A stretch of 50,129 nt of DNA, taken from Gordonia gummivorans (GTDB lineage Bacteria > Actinomycetota > Actinomycetes > Mycobacteriales > Mycobacteriaceae). Below, piece by piece: positions 38,299-47,269 of this stretch (position 1 is its first letter; each line of letters opens with the position of its first letter). The stretch covers positions 1-50,129 of the forward strand of contig NZ_JAKWBF010000037.1 of assembly GCF_022513585.1 (NCBI RefSeq), read 5' to 3'. The translations under genes and the position numbers were made by a program. Under the pieces are notes generated by a model. The model was not told the DNA's origin and did no database searches. It saw only the letters and a program-made list of their open reading frames with translations.

Positions 38299-39213
38299 AT
38301 GGGCTGGAATGGGCGTGCTCGGATCAGTCTGGTGACTGAGGATGAGTCGGTACTTGTGTCCGGTGGTGACCGCTCCGAGTGGGAGGGCATCAAGCTCAAC
38401 GAAGACCCTGACGGCATGTTCGACACCGAGGTCGAGTTGAAAACGATTGATGTGGCCGGGATGCCGGGCGGGTTCGACGGCGGCGAGGAAACACCCGTCC
38501 GTACCCTGACGTTGCCGTTCAACTGCTACGACATGGGCGACGGTATCGAGGCCACCATATCGAGGCTGCGCCGTCTGTTGTGGCGCAGAACATTCGAGTG
38601 GCACTACGAAACCGAATACTCTGGTCTGCGGTGGCTGAAGTGTAAGCGGTCCAAGTCGATCAAGGTGAACCCCAAGCGGGACTGGAACATAGACAACTAT
38701 GCGCTTGCCACAGTTGAGGCGGTCGCACTGAACCCGGACTACGAGTCGGAGCCGCACCAGGTGATCGCCACCAATCCATCTGCGGGTGAAAACACGGTGT
38801 GGGTGCCGGCATGGAATCCGACAGACCGGCCTGCGTGGCCGATCTGGTCGATCAAACCGAATGGCGGAGAGTGCCAGGTGTCGTTGCCGGACTTCAGTTT
38901 CGGCAACGAGCAGGAGATCGACCAAACGGGGAACTGGCAGCCCGGAGACCACGCTGACCGCATGATCACGTTGGAGCCGACCGAACAGTTTGTGTCGGTA
39001 ATGGCGCACCCGATGATGGACCCCTACGTTGCCAGCGACCTGTCAAACTTCGACGGACAGATGGGGGCGGTCGAACCTCTGTACTGGATACCGGAATACA
39101 CCGCGTCAGAAGACGATCCGGTGATGCTACCGGTGATCATCGACGGACCGGCGGGTGCCCAGGTGAAGTTACGGTTGCGCCGATTCTGGTCCGCAGAAAT
39201 GGGCGGCGAGTAG
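38299..39213 (+). CDS. Distal tail (minor tail) protein
   Basis: 304 aa, first gene after the tape measure, where Dit-like proteins lie. N-terminal region NLTLPFN-type (VRTLTLPFNCYDMGDGIEAT) with LWRRTFEWHYET, and a C-terminal beta-rich half with TLEPTEQFV and LPVIIDGPAGAQVKLRLRRF. Typical of actinophage minor tail proteins forming the tip hub. Starts 1 nt after the tape measure stop. Confidence 0.8.
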   Translation: MGWNGRARISLVTEDESVLVSGGDRSEWEGIKLNEDPDGMFDTEVELKTIDVAGMPGGFDGGEETPVRTLTLPFNCYDMGDGIEATISRLRRLLWRRTFEWHYETEYSGLRWLKCKRSKSIKVNPKRDWNIDNYALATVEAVALNPDYESEPHQVIATNPSAGENTVWVPAWNPTDRPAWPIWSIKPNGGECQVSLPDFSFGNEQEIDQTGNWQPGDHADRMITLEPTEQFVSVMAHPMMDPYVASDLSNFDGQMGAVEPLYWIPEYTASEDDPVMLPVIIDGPAGAQVKLRLRRFWSAEMGGE

Positions 39214-39214
39214 G

Positions 39215-41011
39215 TTGGCCGGCGTCATCGTCGCGTTCACTGGTGACGACATAGACGACTTCGACCAGTGGGCGCAGGAGATTCGGGAAACCCGCATCTC
39301 ACGCATCGCTCGCCCTGCGCGCGTCGAGTTGTATGACGGTGACTGGAATTTTCGTGGTACGGCTCATGCGCGGCTCGCCGGTTCGATGAATCTGAAAGAG
39401 AACGATACCGGTTCGATCCAGTTCGAGTTGCCGATAGCGCAGTCGAAACTCACGCCGTTCACTGGTGACGACATCGATGACTTCGACCGGTGGGCTTCCG
39501 AGATGGAGGATCACCGCTCAACGTTCCTCGCGCATTGGGCACTCAACAAAGAGGACCGTGACACTTCCAACATCCACGTCATTGTGGAGAAGGATGGGGC
39601 ACGTGTCGGTGGGCGCACTGACCCGAAAACCGGTGTGCGGCTCCAGCGGTCAACGAAGGACGGCGATCGTGTCGTCCTGGAGTTCCTTGACGACATGCAG
39701 GAACTCAAGCATGTGCACATGGCGGCGGCTCCGTTCCTACCGGTGTCGCTGATCCAGTTGCCGAAGGTGCAGTTTTTGGTTGCGCCGGCCGACTGGGGCG
39801 GGTTGGCATCTCTTGGAGTGAACGTGCTCCGCAACCAGGGCACCAATTTCAACATGAACTTGGACATCCTCGACTCGTCTACGTGGACTGGCGGGTTGTG
39901 GGCTCAGGCGCAGATCATCCCTATCCCGCGGCCACTCACGTCATCGGTCGCACCGCCGACACTCATCACCGGCACGATCAAGCAGTCGTGGCTGGAGGTG
40001 ATGGCTCCGATCCTTGAGGATGCGGAGCTGATGGTTGTTCCTCGACGATTCAAAACTGGTGACCCTGAACCGTTTCCGGGTGCTGGGACGTCGTGGCGCA
40101 ACGGAACCCTGTTCGTTGACATTGTGGACAAGTCGGGGTGGAGGTCGGGCACATCGATCGCCGGGAACCTTGCTACGGGTATGGCGCGTGCCATCGCGAA
40201 CGTCACCTCGGACTACGTTGAGGACTCCTACGACCTGCTGACCGGCGATCCGGTAGACGTCGAGGGCTACCGCCTGCCGGGATTCCTGTCGTCACAGCCA
40301 CCACGCCCGTATGCGGTGTATCGAGACGGACAGATCACCGGAATGACCGACTTTGACCTGTCGCGCGGTGCGGGCGGGCCGTGTCGAATCACGGCGGGCG
40401 GAAAGTCCATGCCGGGCGTCAACGAGCTGTACGAGGCCGTGATCGGATACGCCGGAGATGTGCTGGGGGACAACCTCGGTGCCGTGATCGGCGTCGGCGT
40501 CGGCGTGAACATCAACGTGGGCAGCCTGGGCAATATCCTCTGGGCTTTCACTGGCCCAATCCTTCGGGATTCCACACTTGCGCACATGTCAGTCCCCCTA
40601 CTGTTGCGTGCCGCGGAACAAGGGTGGGGGCACTGGTTGGAAACGGCCGCCTCTGGTGTCACGCAGTCGTATACCCCTGCGGCGCTTGTGGATCTGCGGA
40701 AACGTCGCCGAGAGACCGACCCAGATACATCTTTCTCATTCTCGGTGACGTCGGGTGCTCCGTGGCAGATCGGCGACAACGGCCAGGGACACTGGTGGCT
40801 AGGTGATCGGGTTGGTGCGACGGCGAAATACCTTGGTGCTCGGGTGTTTGTGTGCCGGTGTCGTGAATTGTCGCTACCGCTTGGTGGGTCAGATTCGGCG
40901 GTGTGGAATGCAAAGTTCGGTGACCGCCGCGCGAAACAGGACCCTATGGAGAAGGCTATCGGACTCATCAGCACAGCGATGGGCGCGCTTCAGGAGATCG
41001 GAATCGGATGA
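39215..41011 (+). CDS. Minor tail protein (Gp37-like tail-tip hub)
   Basis: 598 aa. TTG start 1 nt after the preceding stop. Contains VELYDGDWNFRGTAHARLAG, FELPIAQSKL, VIVEKDGARVGGRTDPKTGV and LEFLDDMQELKHVHM, the layout of Gp37-like (ReqiPepy6-type) and baseplate hub proteins. An internal duplication places FTGDDIDDFDQWAQEIRE (about residue 8) and FTGDDIDDFDRWASEMED (about 82) in the same protein; their DNA (39236-39272 and 39457-39494) is also nearly identical. Confidence 0.8.
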   Translation: MAGVIVAFTGDDIDDFDQWAQEIRETRISRIARPARVELYDGDWNFRGTAHARLAGSMNLKENDTGSIQFELPIAQSKLTPFTGDDIDDFDRWASEMEDHRSTFLAHWALNKEDRDTSNIHVIVEKDGARVGGRTDPKTGVRLQRSTKDGDRVVLEFLDDMQELKHVHMAAAPFLPVSLIQLPKVQFLVAPADWGGLASLGVNVLRNQGTNFNMNLDILDSSTWTGGLWAQAQIIPIPRPLTSSVAPPTLITGTIKQSWLEVMAPILEDAELMVVPRRFKTGDPEPFPGAGTSWRNGTLFVDIVDKSGWRSGTSIAGNLATGMARAIANVTSDYVEDSYDLLTGDPVDVEGYRLPGFLSSQPPRPYAVYRDGQITGMTDFDLSRGAGGPCRITAGGKSMPGVNELYEAVIGYAGDVLGDNLGAVIGVGVGVNINVGSLGNILWAFTGPILRDSTLAHMSVPLLLRAAEQGWGHWLETAASGVTQSYTPAALVDLRKRRRETDPDTSFSFSVTSGAPWQIGDNGQGHWWLGDRVGATAKYLGARVFVCRCRELSLPLGGSDSAVWNAKFGDRRAKQDPMEKAIGLISTAMGALQEIGIG

Positions 41012-41328
41012 GTGACAAAGATAAGTCTGATCGGGTGGATGTGTTGGCGAAGGCTGTGGCTTTCGCTATGTACACGCATCAGTATCCGATCTCAATGCCG
41101 GCGGTCCGTCAGATTGCCGAGTTGTTGGATGATTGCGGTGTTCGGCAGACCGACGAGAAGGCTACGGAGATCACACTTCCGGGTGTGATGTTGGAGCGGC
41201 TGCGGGAGGGGTCGACGGAGGTGCCTGATCCGATTGACCTCTCGACGCCACAGGAGACACCGCGCGTGCGGAAAGCTCCGAAGCGGCCGAAGCGTATCCC
41301 GAAGGACCGCATGGGGGTTGTGGGTTAG
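41008..41328 (+). CDS. Small tail-region protein
   Basis: A 106-aa protein: helical N terminus (VLAKAVAFAMYTHQYPISMP), LPGVMLERLREG in the middle, and a basic Pro/Lys/Arg-rich tail (KAPKRPKRIPKDR). It is the last gene of the tail block and overlaps the hub gene by 4 nt. Its end overlaps the end of the reverse-strand lipoprotein by 4 nt. Function unknown. Confidence 0.55.
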   Translation: MSDKDKSDRVDVLAKAVAFAMYTHQYPISMPAVRQIAELLDDCGVRQTDEKATEITLPGVMLERLREGSTEVPDPIDLSTPQETPRVRKAPKRPKRIPKDRMGVVG

Positions 41329-41519
41329 CAGGTGAAGCGCCACACGCCGGATTCGCGGACCCACTGGTTGGTTTCGGGTTTGCTGTCGGTGCGGGGTGGT
41401 GACTGTCCCGGGCTTGTGATGGTGACCGTGGTCGGCGTGGTGTTGTCGCCGTCGTTTGAGCAGCCCGCGACGACGAGGGTGGCGAAGGTAGCGAGCAGGA
41501 CTATGGCCGCACGTTTCAT
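41325..41519 (-). CDS. Reverse-strand lipoprotein (moron)
   Basis: 64 aa. A classic lipoprotein signal: MKRAAIVLLATFATLVVAGC, with the lipobox LVVAGC and Cys20, then a Thr/Ser/Pro linker (NTTPTTVTITSPGQSPPRTD) and a short ending VRESGVWRFTC. Transcribed against the late genes, between tail and lysis blocks. Small cell-surface lipoproteins made by prophages can block infection by related phages; that role is inference. No clear ribosome binding site; a leaderless message is possible. Confidence 0.7.
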   Translation of the reverse strand: MKRAAIVLLATFATLVVAGCSNDGDNTTPTTVTITSPGQSPPRTDSKPETNQWVRESGVWRFTC

Positions 41520-41585
41520 CTACGCATGATCCCACGCCGCACCCGATCGCGGCTGTCATTCTCTCGACATCAAGGAGGTGCGGTG

Positions 41586-42227
41586 ATGCAAGGTGACGTC
41601 ACGCTCCCGTATGACGGCAGTTTCCCAGCGGTGTCGCAAGACACCTACTACTGGTGCGGTCCGGCGTCGACCCAGCAGGCGCTCATTGTGCGGGGTATCC
41701 GCATGTCGGAGCGCGACATCGCAGCCGCACTCGGCACAACAGAGAACGGCACCAATCATGTCGGGCTGATAGCGAACTACCTGAACCGCCGGCTCGGCGC
41801 TCCGGGGTATGTGGTGCGCACGATCGCCGATCCGGCGTCGAAGGCGGCGACGGACCTGTACTTCGACGACATCTGCCGCTCGATCAACGCAGGGTTCGGT
41901 GTCGTCGACAACGTGATGGTGCCGCCGTCGAACTATCCGCGCGGGGCACGCGGCGAGAATGTCCGATACTCGGGCGGGGTGGTGTATCACTACCGGTTCA
42001 TTGCGGGCTACAACCGGGCGCGACGCGAGGTCTTGGTGATCGATTCGGGGTTCTCGCCGAATGTCTACTGGCAGAAGGTCGACAAGTCGGCGACATGTGT
42101 GGCGGGTAAGGGGTACACGGCGTGCCCGGTCGGGTCGGTCGAGAAGGACACATTCTTGCCTGGCCTCACCGCCGCGCAGCAGCGCGACGTGTGGTCGGGG
42201 TTCGCACAGTTGGCGGGGCCGTCATAA
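41586..42227 (+). CDS. Endolysin, C39-like peptidase (LysA part 1)
   Basis: 213 aa. Peptidase C39-type domain: DTYYWCGPASTQQ with catalytic Cys24, and a His in YSGGVVYHYRFIAGY near 135. This would cut peptide cross-links in peptidoglycan. The C terminus ends in LTAAQQRDVWSGFAQL, a linker motif seen between LysA domains. ATG 41586 is preceded by AAGGAGG (41572-41578) at 7 nt. The glycosidase is a separate gene directly after, so LysA is split in two. Confidence 0.85.
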   Translation: MQGDVTLPYDGSFPAVSQDTYYWCGPASTQQALIVRGIRMSERDIAAALGTTENGTNHVGLIANYLNRRLGAPGYVVRTIADPASKAATDLYFDDICRSINAGFGVVDNVMVPPSNYPRGARGENVRYSGGVVYHYRFIAGYNRARREVLVIDSGFSPNVYWQKVDKSATCVAGKGYTACPVGSVEKDTFLPGLTAAQQRDVWSGFAQLAGPS

Positions 42228-43129
42228 TGGACGCGACAACGCTCGGTGATGCAATGGGCTGGACACTCACCCATGCCCGATACGAACAACTCCTGCCCGC
42301 GTATCTCAAGGCGATGCAGTGGGCGAACATCACGACGCCAGATCGCGCGGCGATGTTCGCGGCGCAGCTCGGCCACGAGTCCGTGGGGCTCAAGTATCAG
42401 AACGAGATCGCGGACGGCAGCGCGTATGAGTGGCGCTCGGACCTCGGCAACACGCAGGCGGGTGACGGGCGTCGGTTCAAGGGTCACGGCTGGATTCAGG
42501 TGACTGGTCGTGCGAATCACACGGCGGTGTCGCAGTGGGCCTACCACCAGGGCATCGTCCCGACGCCGCGGTTCTTCGTCGACAATCCGGTGGCGCTCGG
42601 CGATGACACGTACTGCTGGGTCGGTCCGGCCTGGTATTGGACGGTCGCACGTCCGCAGCTCAATGCGATGTGCGACGCCCGCGATCTCGTCGGCGTGACG
42701 CGGGCCATCAACGGCGGAACCAACGGGCTCGACGACCGCCGAAACCGATACAACCGGTGCCTACAGATGGGTGCCGCTCTACTCCCGGAGGAGTTTCTCA
42801 TGGCACTGAACGATGTAGAACAGAAGACGGTGTGGTCGGGTGCCGCGCAGGTGAACGGGGCCAGCTCGAGCGTGAGGAAGGCTCCGGCGTGGCTGGCGAA
42901 GTTCCTGCCCAAGAGCTTCCGCGACGCGGATGGCCCGTGGGTGCGGGACGAGATCGACGCAATCGTAAACGAGGTCGTCACCGGCACTTTCACGTTCTCG
43001 CCCGACGACACGATCGACTTCGGCGCAGGTCCGGTGCGGTTGGTGGATGTGCCGCCGACGCAGCCGGTGAATCTTGTGACGCTGTTGCGGATCAACGCGG
43101 CGCACGCGGTCGCGGCGAAGGGGAAGTGA
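42227..43129 (+). CDS. Endolysin, GH19 glycosidase (LysA part 2)
   Basis: 300 aa. GH19 chitinase-like muramidase: AAQLGHESVGLKYQNEIADG with catalytic Glu near 51, then GDGRRFKGHGWIQVTGRANH and TRAINGGTNGLDDRRNRYNR. The C terminus (about 190-300) starts with LNDVEQKTVWSGAAQV, the linker motif that also ends part 1, and probably binds the cell wall. ATG shares a base with the upstream TAA. Confidence 0.85.
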   Translation: MDATTLGDAMGWTLTHARYEQLLPAYLKAMQWANITTPDRAAMFAAQLGHESVGLKYQNEIADGSAYEWRSDLGNTQAGDGRRFKGHGWIQVTGRANHTAVSQWAYHQGIVPTPRFFVDNPVALGDDTYCWVGPAWYWTVARPQLNAMCDARDLVGVTRAINGGTNGLDDRRNRYNRCLQMGAALLPEEFLMALNDVEQKTVWSGAAQVNGASSSVRKAPAWLAKFLPKSFRDADGPWVRDEIDAIVNEVVTGTFTFSPDDTIDFGAGPVRLVDVPPTQPVNLVTLLRINAAHAVAAKGK

Positions 43130-43132
43130 CCC

Positions 43133-43360
43133 ATGTTCTCGGTCTCGTTCTGGAAGGATGCCGGCGAACGCGCGGTCAAGAGCGCGGCGCAGGCTGCGAT
43201 GCTTGCGGTCGGTGGTGACACGATCAACGTGTGGTCGCTCGATTGGGTGACGGTCGCGGGTGTCGGGCTCGGTGGTGGTGTGCTGTCGCTGCTGACGTCG
43301 TTGGCGTCGGAACGTATCGGCACCAAGGGCACCGCGTCGGCCGTGAGCGTCGAGCGGTGA
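43133..43360 (+). CDS. Holin
   Basis: 75 aa with the r1t-type holin signature: FWKDAGERAVKSAAQAAMLA, then a second hydrophobic span VTVAGVGLGGGVLSLLTSLA and a short polar end. It forms membrane lesions at the programmed time of lysis. Placed just after the endolysins. Confidence 0.8.
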   Translation: MFSVSFWKDAGERAVKSAAQAAMLAVGGDTINVWSLDWVTVAGVGLGGGVLSLLTSLASERIGTKGTASAVSVER

Positions 43361-43361
43361 C

Positions 43362-43868
43362 ATGTCGCTCGCCGCGTTGGGTGGTGATCCGCTGATGGCG
43401 CCGTCGATTCGCCGGCTGGTGCGGGCGGCTACCATTCTGCGCCGCGACTTCTGGGACGTCCTCGACTCCGATGCCGTGTTCATCTATCAGTCGACGGTGT
43501 ATCCGCTGATCTTGGTGGCCGGTATCCAGATGTGGTGCACGCAAGTTCCGCGCGCACTGGATGTGGCGTTGCAGGACAACGTGCAGGATGTGTGGTTGGC
43601 GCTGACGATCATCGGGCCACTCACGACGTTGATCGGGGTGTTGTGGCATGAGCGCGACCAGTATGCGTCTGCGCTGATCCAGATGTCGGGGAATGTGATG
43701 GCGGGCACGGTGTTTGCGACCTACATCCTTGCGGTGGTTGACCAGAATTGGGCGAAGGGTGTGTTTGCGCCGTTCGTGTTCGCGGGGTTGGCGTTGTGGT
43801 CACTTCTGCTCGCTGTCCGGGACTTCCGGAAGACGCTGCGGGTGGAACGTCAGATTGGGAAGCGGTGA
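43362..43868 (+). CDS. Membrane protein of the lysis cassette
   Basis: 168 aa with about four transmembrane segments (TVYPLILVAGIQMWC, VWLALTIIGPLTTLIGVLW, MAGTVFATYILAVV, GVFAPFVFAGLALWSLLLAV). Common as an unnamed membrane protein between holin and LysB in actinophages, possibly a second holin or lysis regulator. Confidence 0.7.
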   Translation: MSLAALGGDPLMAPSIRRLVRAATILRRDFWDVLDSDAVFIYQSTVYPLILVAGIQMWCTQVPRALDVALQDNVQDVWLALTIIGPLTTLIGVLWHERDQYASALIQMSGNVMAGTVFATYILAVVDQNWAKGVFAPFVFAGLALWSLLLAVRDFRKTLRVERQIGKR

Positions 43869-44173
43869 ACGCGGCGACGGTCACCACGATTGCCGGTGTG
43901 GTGGTCGCGGTGACGCCGTTGACGATCTGGTTGTTGACGCGGTTCTCGTCGGCGAAGGAGCAGCGGGCATCGCTGGCGGCGGCGGACTCGAAGCTTGCGA
44001 TCGACTACCAGCAGCTCGCGGAGACGGAGCGGGCGGCGGCGGCGAAGGTTCGTCGGGCCGCGCACCGTTTGGTGCGGGTTGTTCGGGATGTGCTGCCTAC
44101 GTTGCGGGTTGCCGATCCGGACCAGGCTGACGCGGTGACTTCGGAGGTTGACGCATTGGATGACCTGATATGA
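43865..44173 (+). CDS. Single-span coiled-coil protein of the lysis cassette
   Basis: 102 aa: one N-terminal transmembrane helix (VTTIAGVVVAVTPLTIWLLT) followed by a long helix (KEQRASLAAADSKLAIDYQQ...ERAAAAKVRRAAHRL). The shape resembles a one-span holin/antiholin or a spanin-like bridge. GTG start overlapping the upstream stop. Confidence 0.65.
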   Translation: MNAATVTTIAGVVVAVTPLTIWLLTRFSSAKEQRASLAAADSKLAIDYQQLAETERAAAAKVRRAAHRLVRVVRDVLPTLRVADPDQADAVTSEVDALDDLI

Positions 44174-44892
44174 GCCCGCGCATGGAGTTGTGCTGGCTGG
44201 ACGGGACGTGGTGTGGCCGTGGTGGTTCGATGCCGTCCGAGGCGTTGCGGCGGGCGCTGGACCCCGAGTTGGTGCGCTTCCGGTATGTCGAGTACCCGGC
44301 GACGTACGGCCCCGCGACTGGCATCGGTGATCCGTCGTATGCGGAGTCGGTGCGCGCCGGGATGAAGGCTTTGCGTGATGCGGTGCGGGCGTCCGATCTG
44401 CCGTGCATCGTCTCGGGCTACTCGCAGGGTGGTTCTGCTGCGGTGCGGTTCGCCCGCGACATCCTGCCCGCCGCACACGACTTGGATGTGCGGGCGGTGG
44501 CGACGATGGGTGATCCGCACCAGGAGCGCCATGGCGGTCGGTCGGGGATTGCGGGCCCGCTGTCGACGCCGAGACCGCGCCTGTCGGTCTGGGCGCCGGG
44601 TGATCCGATCGCGGACCTGCCCGACGGCTGCCCGCTGCGCAGCATCGCGGACCTGACGGAGTGGATGTCGCTGCGCAGCTTCGAGGACGGGCAGGATTGG
44701 GCGCTCGACATCTTCGAGCGTGTGACGCAGATGCGCGCGCAGGCGTGGTGGCAGCCATGGCGTTGGCCGGATTTGTCGGCGGCCGGAGGGTATGCGCTCG
44801 GCTACCTGCAGGGCGATGCGCACATGCGCAGATATGTCAGCGGCGGTCACGCGGTTCGGCTGGCCCGGATGATCGAGGGGGTGGCGCTGTGA
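44170..44892 (+). CDS. LysB, mycolylarabinogalactan esterase
   Basis: 240 aa serine esterase of the cutinase-like alpha/beta hydrolase fold. Nucleophile elbow SGYSQGG (Ser85), acidic residue in WAPGDPIADLP, and a His near the end in SGGHAVRLA complete the triad. LysB detaches the mycolic-acid outer layer from arabinogalactan, so its presence points to a mycolate-bearing host. ATG overlaps the upstream stop by 4 nt. Confidence 0.9.
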   Translation: MSPRMELCWLDGTWCGRGGSMPSEALRRALDPELVRFRYVEYPATYGPATGIGDPSYAESVRAGMKALRDAVRASDLPCIVSGYSQGGSAAVRFARDILPAAHDLDVRAVATMGDPHQERHGGRSGIAGPLSTPRPRLSVWAPGDPIADLPDGCPLRSIADLTEWMSLRSFEDGQDWALDIFERVTQMRAQAWWQPWRWPDLSAAGGYALGYLQGDAHMRRYVSGGHAVRLARMIEGVAL

Positions 44893-46283
44893 CTTTGCCG
44901 ATCGGGTCGTACGATCCGGACAATCTTCCGGTCGGTGTGTACAAGCCTGAAGATCTTGGGACTGTGTTGCAGGATCACACGGCGGAGACGGCTCGTGTGT
45001 CGATGGCGTCACGGTTCCCGGCGTTCATGTCGGGGGAGTCTTCGGGTGCGGCGTCGGATGTGGATGGCCCGTTGGGGTGGTTGGTGTCGGCTGTGGCGCA
45101 GGCGCAGTCGGCTGTGGCGCAGGCTGATCCGGCAGATATCAAGGGTCCGGATGATTTGTTGGATCTCGCGCATGATGTGATTTCGGATCTGCCTGTGGTG
45201 GGCAAGTTTGTCGAGTTGTGGGATGCGATGAATGGCGACTATGACGGGGATGATCCTGTGTTGCAGTTCATTTCGTTGTTGTTTGCTCCGTTGCGCCGGT
45301 TCATTGAGATCATCACGGGTGCGGGGGGTGGGTTGGGGGCGGCTGTTGAGGATGTGACGGGGTTCTTCGACAATTGGAAGGCATGGTCGCAAGGCGAGTC
45401 GATCGGGGCTGACCCGGCAGGATTCTTCACGGGTATAGGGCATGTGGCGCAATCGATTTCGAATGCCATCTTCAATGGCTGGTTCGGGTCTGGCGCTACG
45501 GGTGATCCGGCCGAGGTGCAAACCACGATCGAGGCTGTCAAAGATGCTGTGCTCAACGGCTATACGGTCACCACGATCACGTCTACTACTGCGGGATGGT
45601 CGGTGCCATCAGGCTTGACGGAACTCTCGGTCTCGATCATTGGCGGCGGCGAGAACGGCGCTGCTAGATCTGGATACAACGGCGGAAACGGTGGCCGTGG
45701 AGGTGGGCACACCGTACTCCAGCTCGATCCGACCGCGCACTCGACTTTGGATATTACGGTCGGCACAGCGGGCGGACACACAATCGTGCGTGCAGGCAAT
45801 GTGTCTCCACATACGGGGGCGGTGCTCGCGGAGGTGGGTGCTGGAATGTCCGGTGGCACACCGTCTGCGGGCGGTATGGCAATGGCTCCAGTGTCGTCCG
45901 GCCCGTCTGGTGGTGGTGGTGGTGGAGCGGCGAGTAATAATTTAGCTCCCGACCCTGGTAGTGGTGGCGGATCGGGGCAGCCTGGGGAGTCGTCTGATGA
46001 TGGCGGCGGCGGTGCTGCTGGCACGCCGTACGAGACAGCGTTGACGGCACCCGCTGCGGGCAATGCTGCCGGTAACGCGCGGTCGGCTGCGAGCTTCCCC
46101 AAGGCCGGAGGGTCGGGCGGCGGTGGCGGTGATGGTGGTGGCTTCTACATCACGGGCGGTACCGGCGATAGCGGGAAGGCTGGCGGATATCCCGGCGGCG
46201 GTGGCGGCGGTGGTGGCGGTGGTGGCGCGGGTGGCGCGGGTGGCGCGGGTGCTTCCGGTGTCTGCTGGCTGTTCTACAAGTGA
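44889..46283 (+). CDS. Glycine-rich minor tail protein
   Basis: 464 aa. The first 225 residues are helical (PLGWLVSAVAQAQSAVAQAD, DLLDLAHDVISDLPVVGKFV) and resemble the shaft-attachment region of actinophage minor tail proteins. The remainder is a Gly-rich domain with long runs (GGGGGGGGGGG, GAGGAGGAGA) ending SGVCWLFYK, like phage adhesins that form polyglycine-II bundles. Probable host-binding tip. GTG start coupled to the LysB stop. Confidence 0.75.
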   Translation: MTLPIGSYDPDNLPVGVYKPEDLGTVLQDHTAETARVSMASRFPAFMSGESSGAASDVDGPLGWLVSAVAQAQSAVAQADPADIKGPDDLLDLAHDVISDLPVVGKFVELWDAMNGDYDGDDPVLQFISLLFAPLRRFIEIITGAGGGLGAAVEDVTGFFDNWKAWSQGESIGADPAGFFTGIGHVAQSISNAIFNGWFGSGATGDPAEVQTTIEAVKDAVLNGYTVTTITSTTAGWSVPSGLTELSVSIIGGGENGAARSGYNGGNGGRGGGHTVLQLDPTAHSTLDITVGTAGGHTIVRAGNVSPHTGAVLAEVGAGMSGGTPSAGGMAMAPVSSGPSGGGGGGAASNNLAPDPGSGGGSGQPGESSDDGGGGAAGTPYETALTAPAAGNAAGNARSAASFPKAGGSGGGGGDGGGFYITGGTGDSGKAGGYPGGGGGGGGGGGAGGAGGAGASGVCWLFYK

Positions 46284-46290
46284 GGACGAG

Positions 46291-46659
46291 ATGACCGAAA
46301 CCGCAACTCTTTTGGCCGAGAATCTTTCCCAGTTCTGTCCGGTCACCAACCACTATCAATGCTCGGATGGGAAGTACCTCCTGGTCACCTATCCACGCCT
46401 GGAGGTGCTGGGCGAGCTGGCGAATCTTCAGATCATGGCGGGTGCGCTGGCAGCGCTTGGCCTGGCCCCCGGTCCTGTGTCGATCACCCATCAGCCGAAG
46501 AATACTGAGGTTTTCCTGTGCGATGGGGACGCGGTCGTGCTCGACTCCGATGGCGATCCGGCGAATGGTATGACGCCATTGCTGGTGTGTGACGGCCCAC
46601 TGCCTGTGGCAGATGCTCTCGCATCTCTCGGGTACACCCTGGTCGAACCTCAAGTGTGA
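46291..46659 (+). CDS. Hypothetical protein of the tail-fibre block
   Basis: 122 aa, alpha/beta (EVLGELANLQIMAGALAALG, PLLVCDGPLPVADALASLGY). It starts 7 nt after the Gly-rich gene with TGAGGACG upstream. Often found next to fibre genes; may be a fibre chaperone. Not recognised further. Confidence 0.55.
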   Translation: MTETATLLAENLSQFCPVTNHYQCSDGKYLLVTYPRLEVLGELANLQIMAGALAALGLAPGPVSITHQPKNTEVFLCDGDAVVLDSDGDPANGMTPLLVCDGPLPVADALASLGYTLVEPQV

Positions 46660-46726
46660 CAACTGAATAACCCTCCACCCTCGGCAGACGTCGGGGGTGT
46701 TCCTCATGCCCGAAAGGGGGCAGGCA

Positions 46727-47245
46727 ATGGCAGAAATCAGCTTCACCATCGACGACGGATTCCTCGGCGCCACAGCCGTACAATCCAAGCGTCTCGGATT
46801 CCGGCCACGCACCGAGTTTGTCGGCGCCGACGGATCAGTCATCTACAAGCGCACCGCCTACACCAACTACACGGTCGGCGTCGAGCACACCATCGACCTC
46901 GAGCCCGGACCCTGGGAGCTGCACGGCGTCCGCACTCCATCCATCCAGTTCGACGTCCCCGACGAAGGTGGCGCACTCCAAGACCTGATCACCCTCGGCA
47001 TCCCGAATGGATCCCCGGTCACGTCATTGACTGCCGCGGTGGATGCGTGGCTTGATGCGCAGGGCATCACGCCGACCGACAACGCGACAGTCGCCGGCTA
47101 CGTCGCGTCGTCGGGTGCGACTCGTGCCGCGGTGGACGCGCGGGTGACAGAGGTCGGCGACGCGCGGTACTCGCAGATCCCCGAAGGGTCTACCGCTCCA
47201 TCATCCCCAGCCGTCGGGGACCTCTGGCTGGACACGTCCGCATGA
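46727..47245 (+). CDS. Tail fibre, N-terminal part (split gene)
   Basis: 172 aa. Begins with a beta-rich tail-attachment region (GFLGATAVQSKRLGFRPRTE) and ends PSSPAVGDLWLDTSA. In intact tail fibres GDLWLDTS usually runs straight on into (T)LKRWNGTEW, which is how the gene at 47851 begins. The HNH-6 cassette lies between. I therefore read this as the first half of a fibre gene cut by an insertion. ATG chosen after AAAGGGGG; ATG 46706 is an alternative. Confidence 0.7.
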   Translation: MAEISFTIDDGFLGATAVQSKRLGFRPRTEFVGADGSVIYKRTAYTNYTVGVEHTIDLEPGPWELHGVRTPSIQFDVPDEGGALQDLITLGIPNGSPVTSLTAAVDAWLDAQGITPTDNATVAGYVASSGATRAAVDARVTEVGDARYSQIPEGSTAPSSPAVGDLWLDTSA

Positions 47246-47269
47246 CCCCAAAAACATGCCCTGAACTGG

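Noticed and set aside
46674..46712. Hairpin CACCC/GGGTG before the tail-fibre gene
   Set aside because: Only five pairs with a long loop and no T run; not convincing as a terminator or switch.
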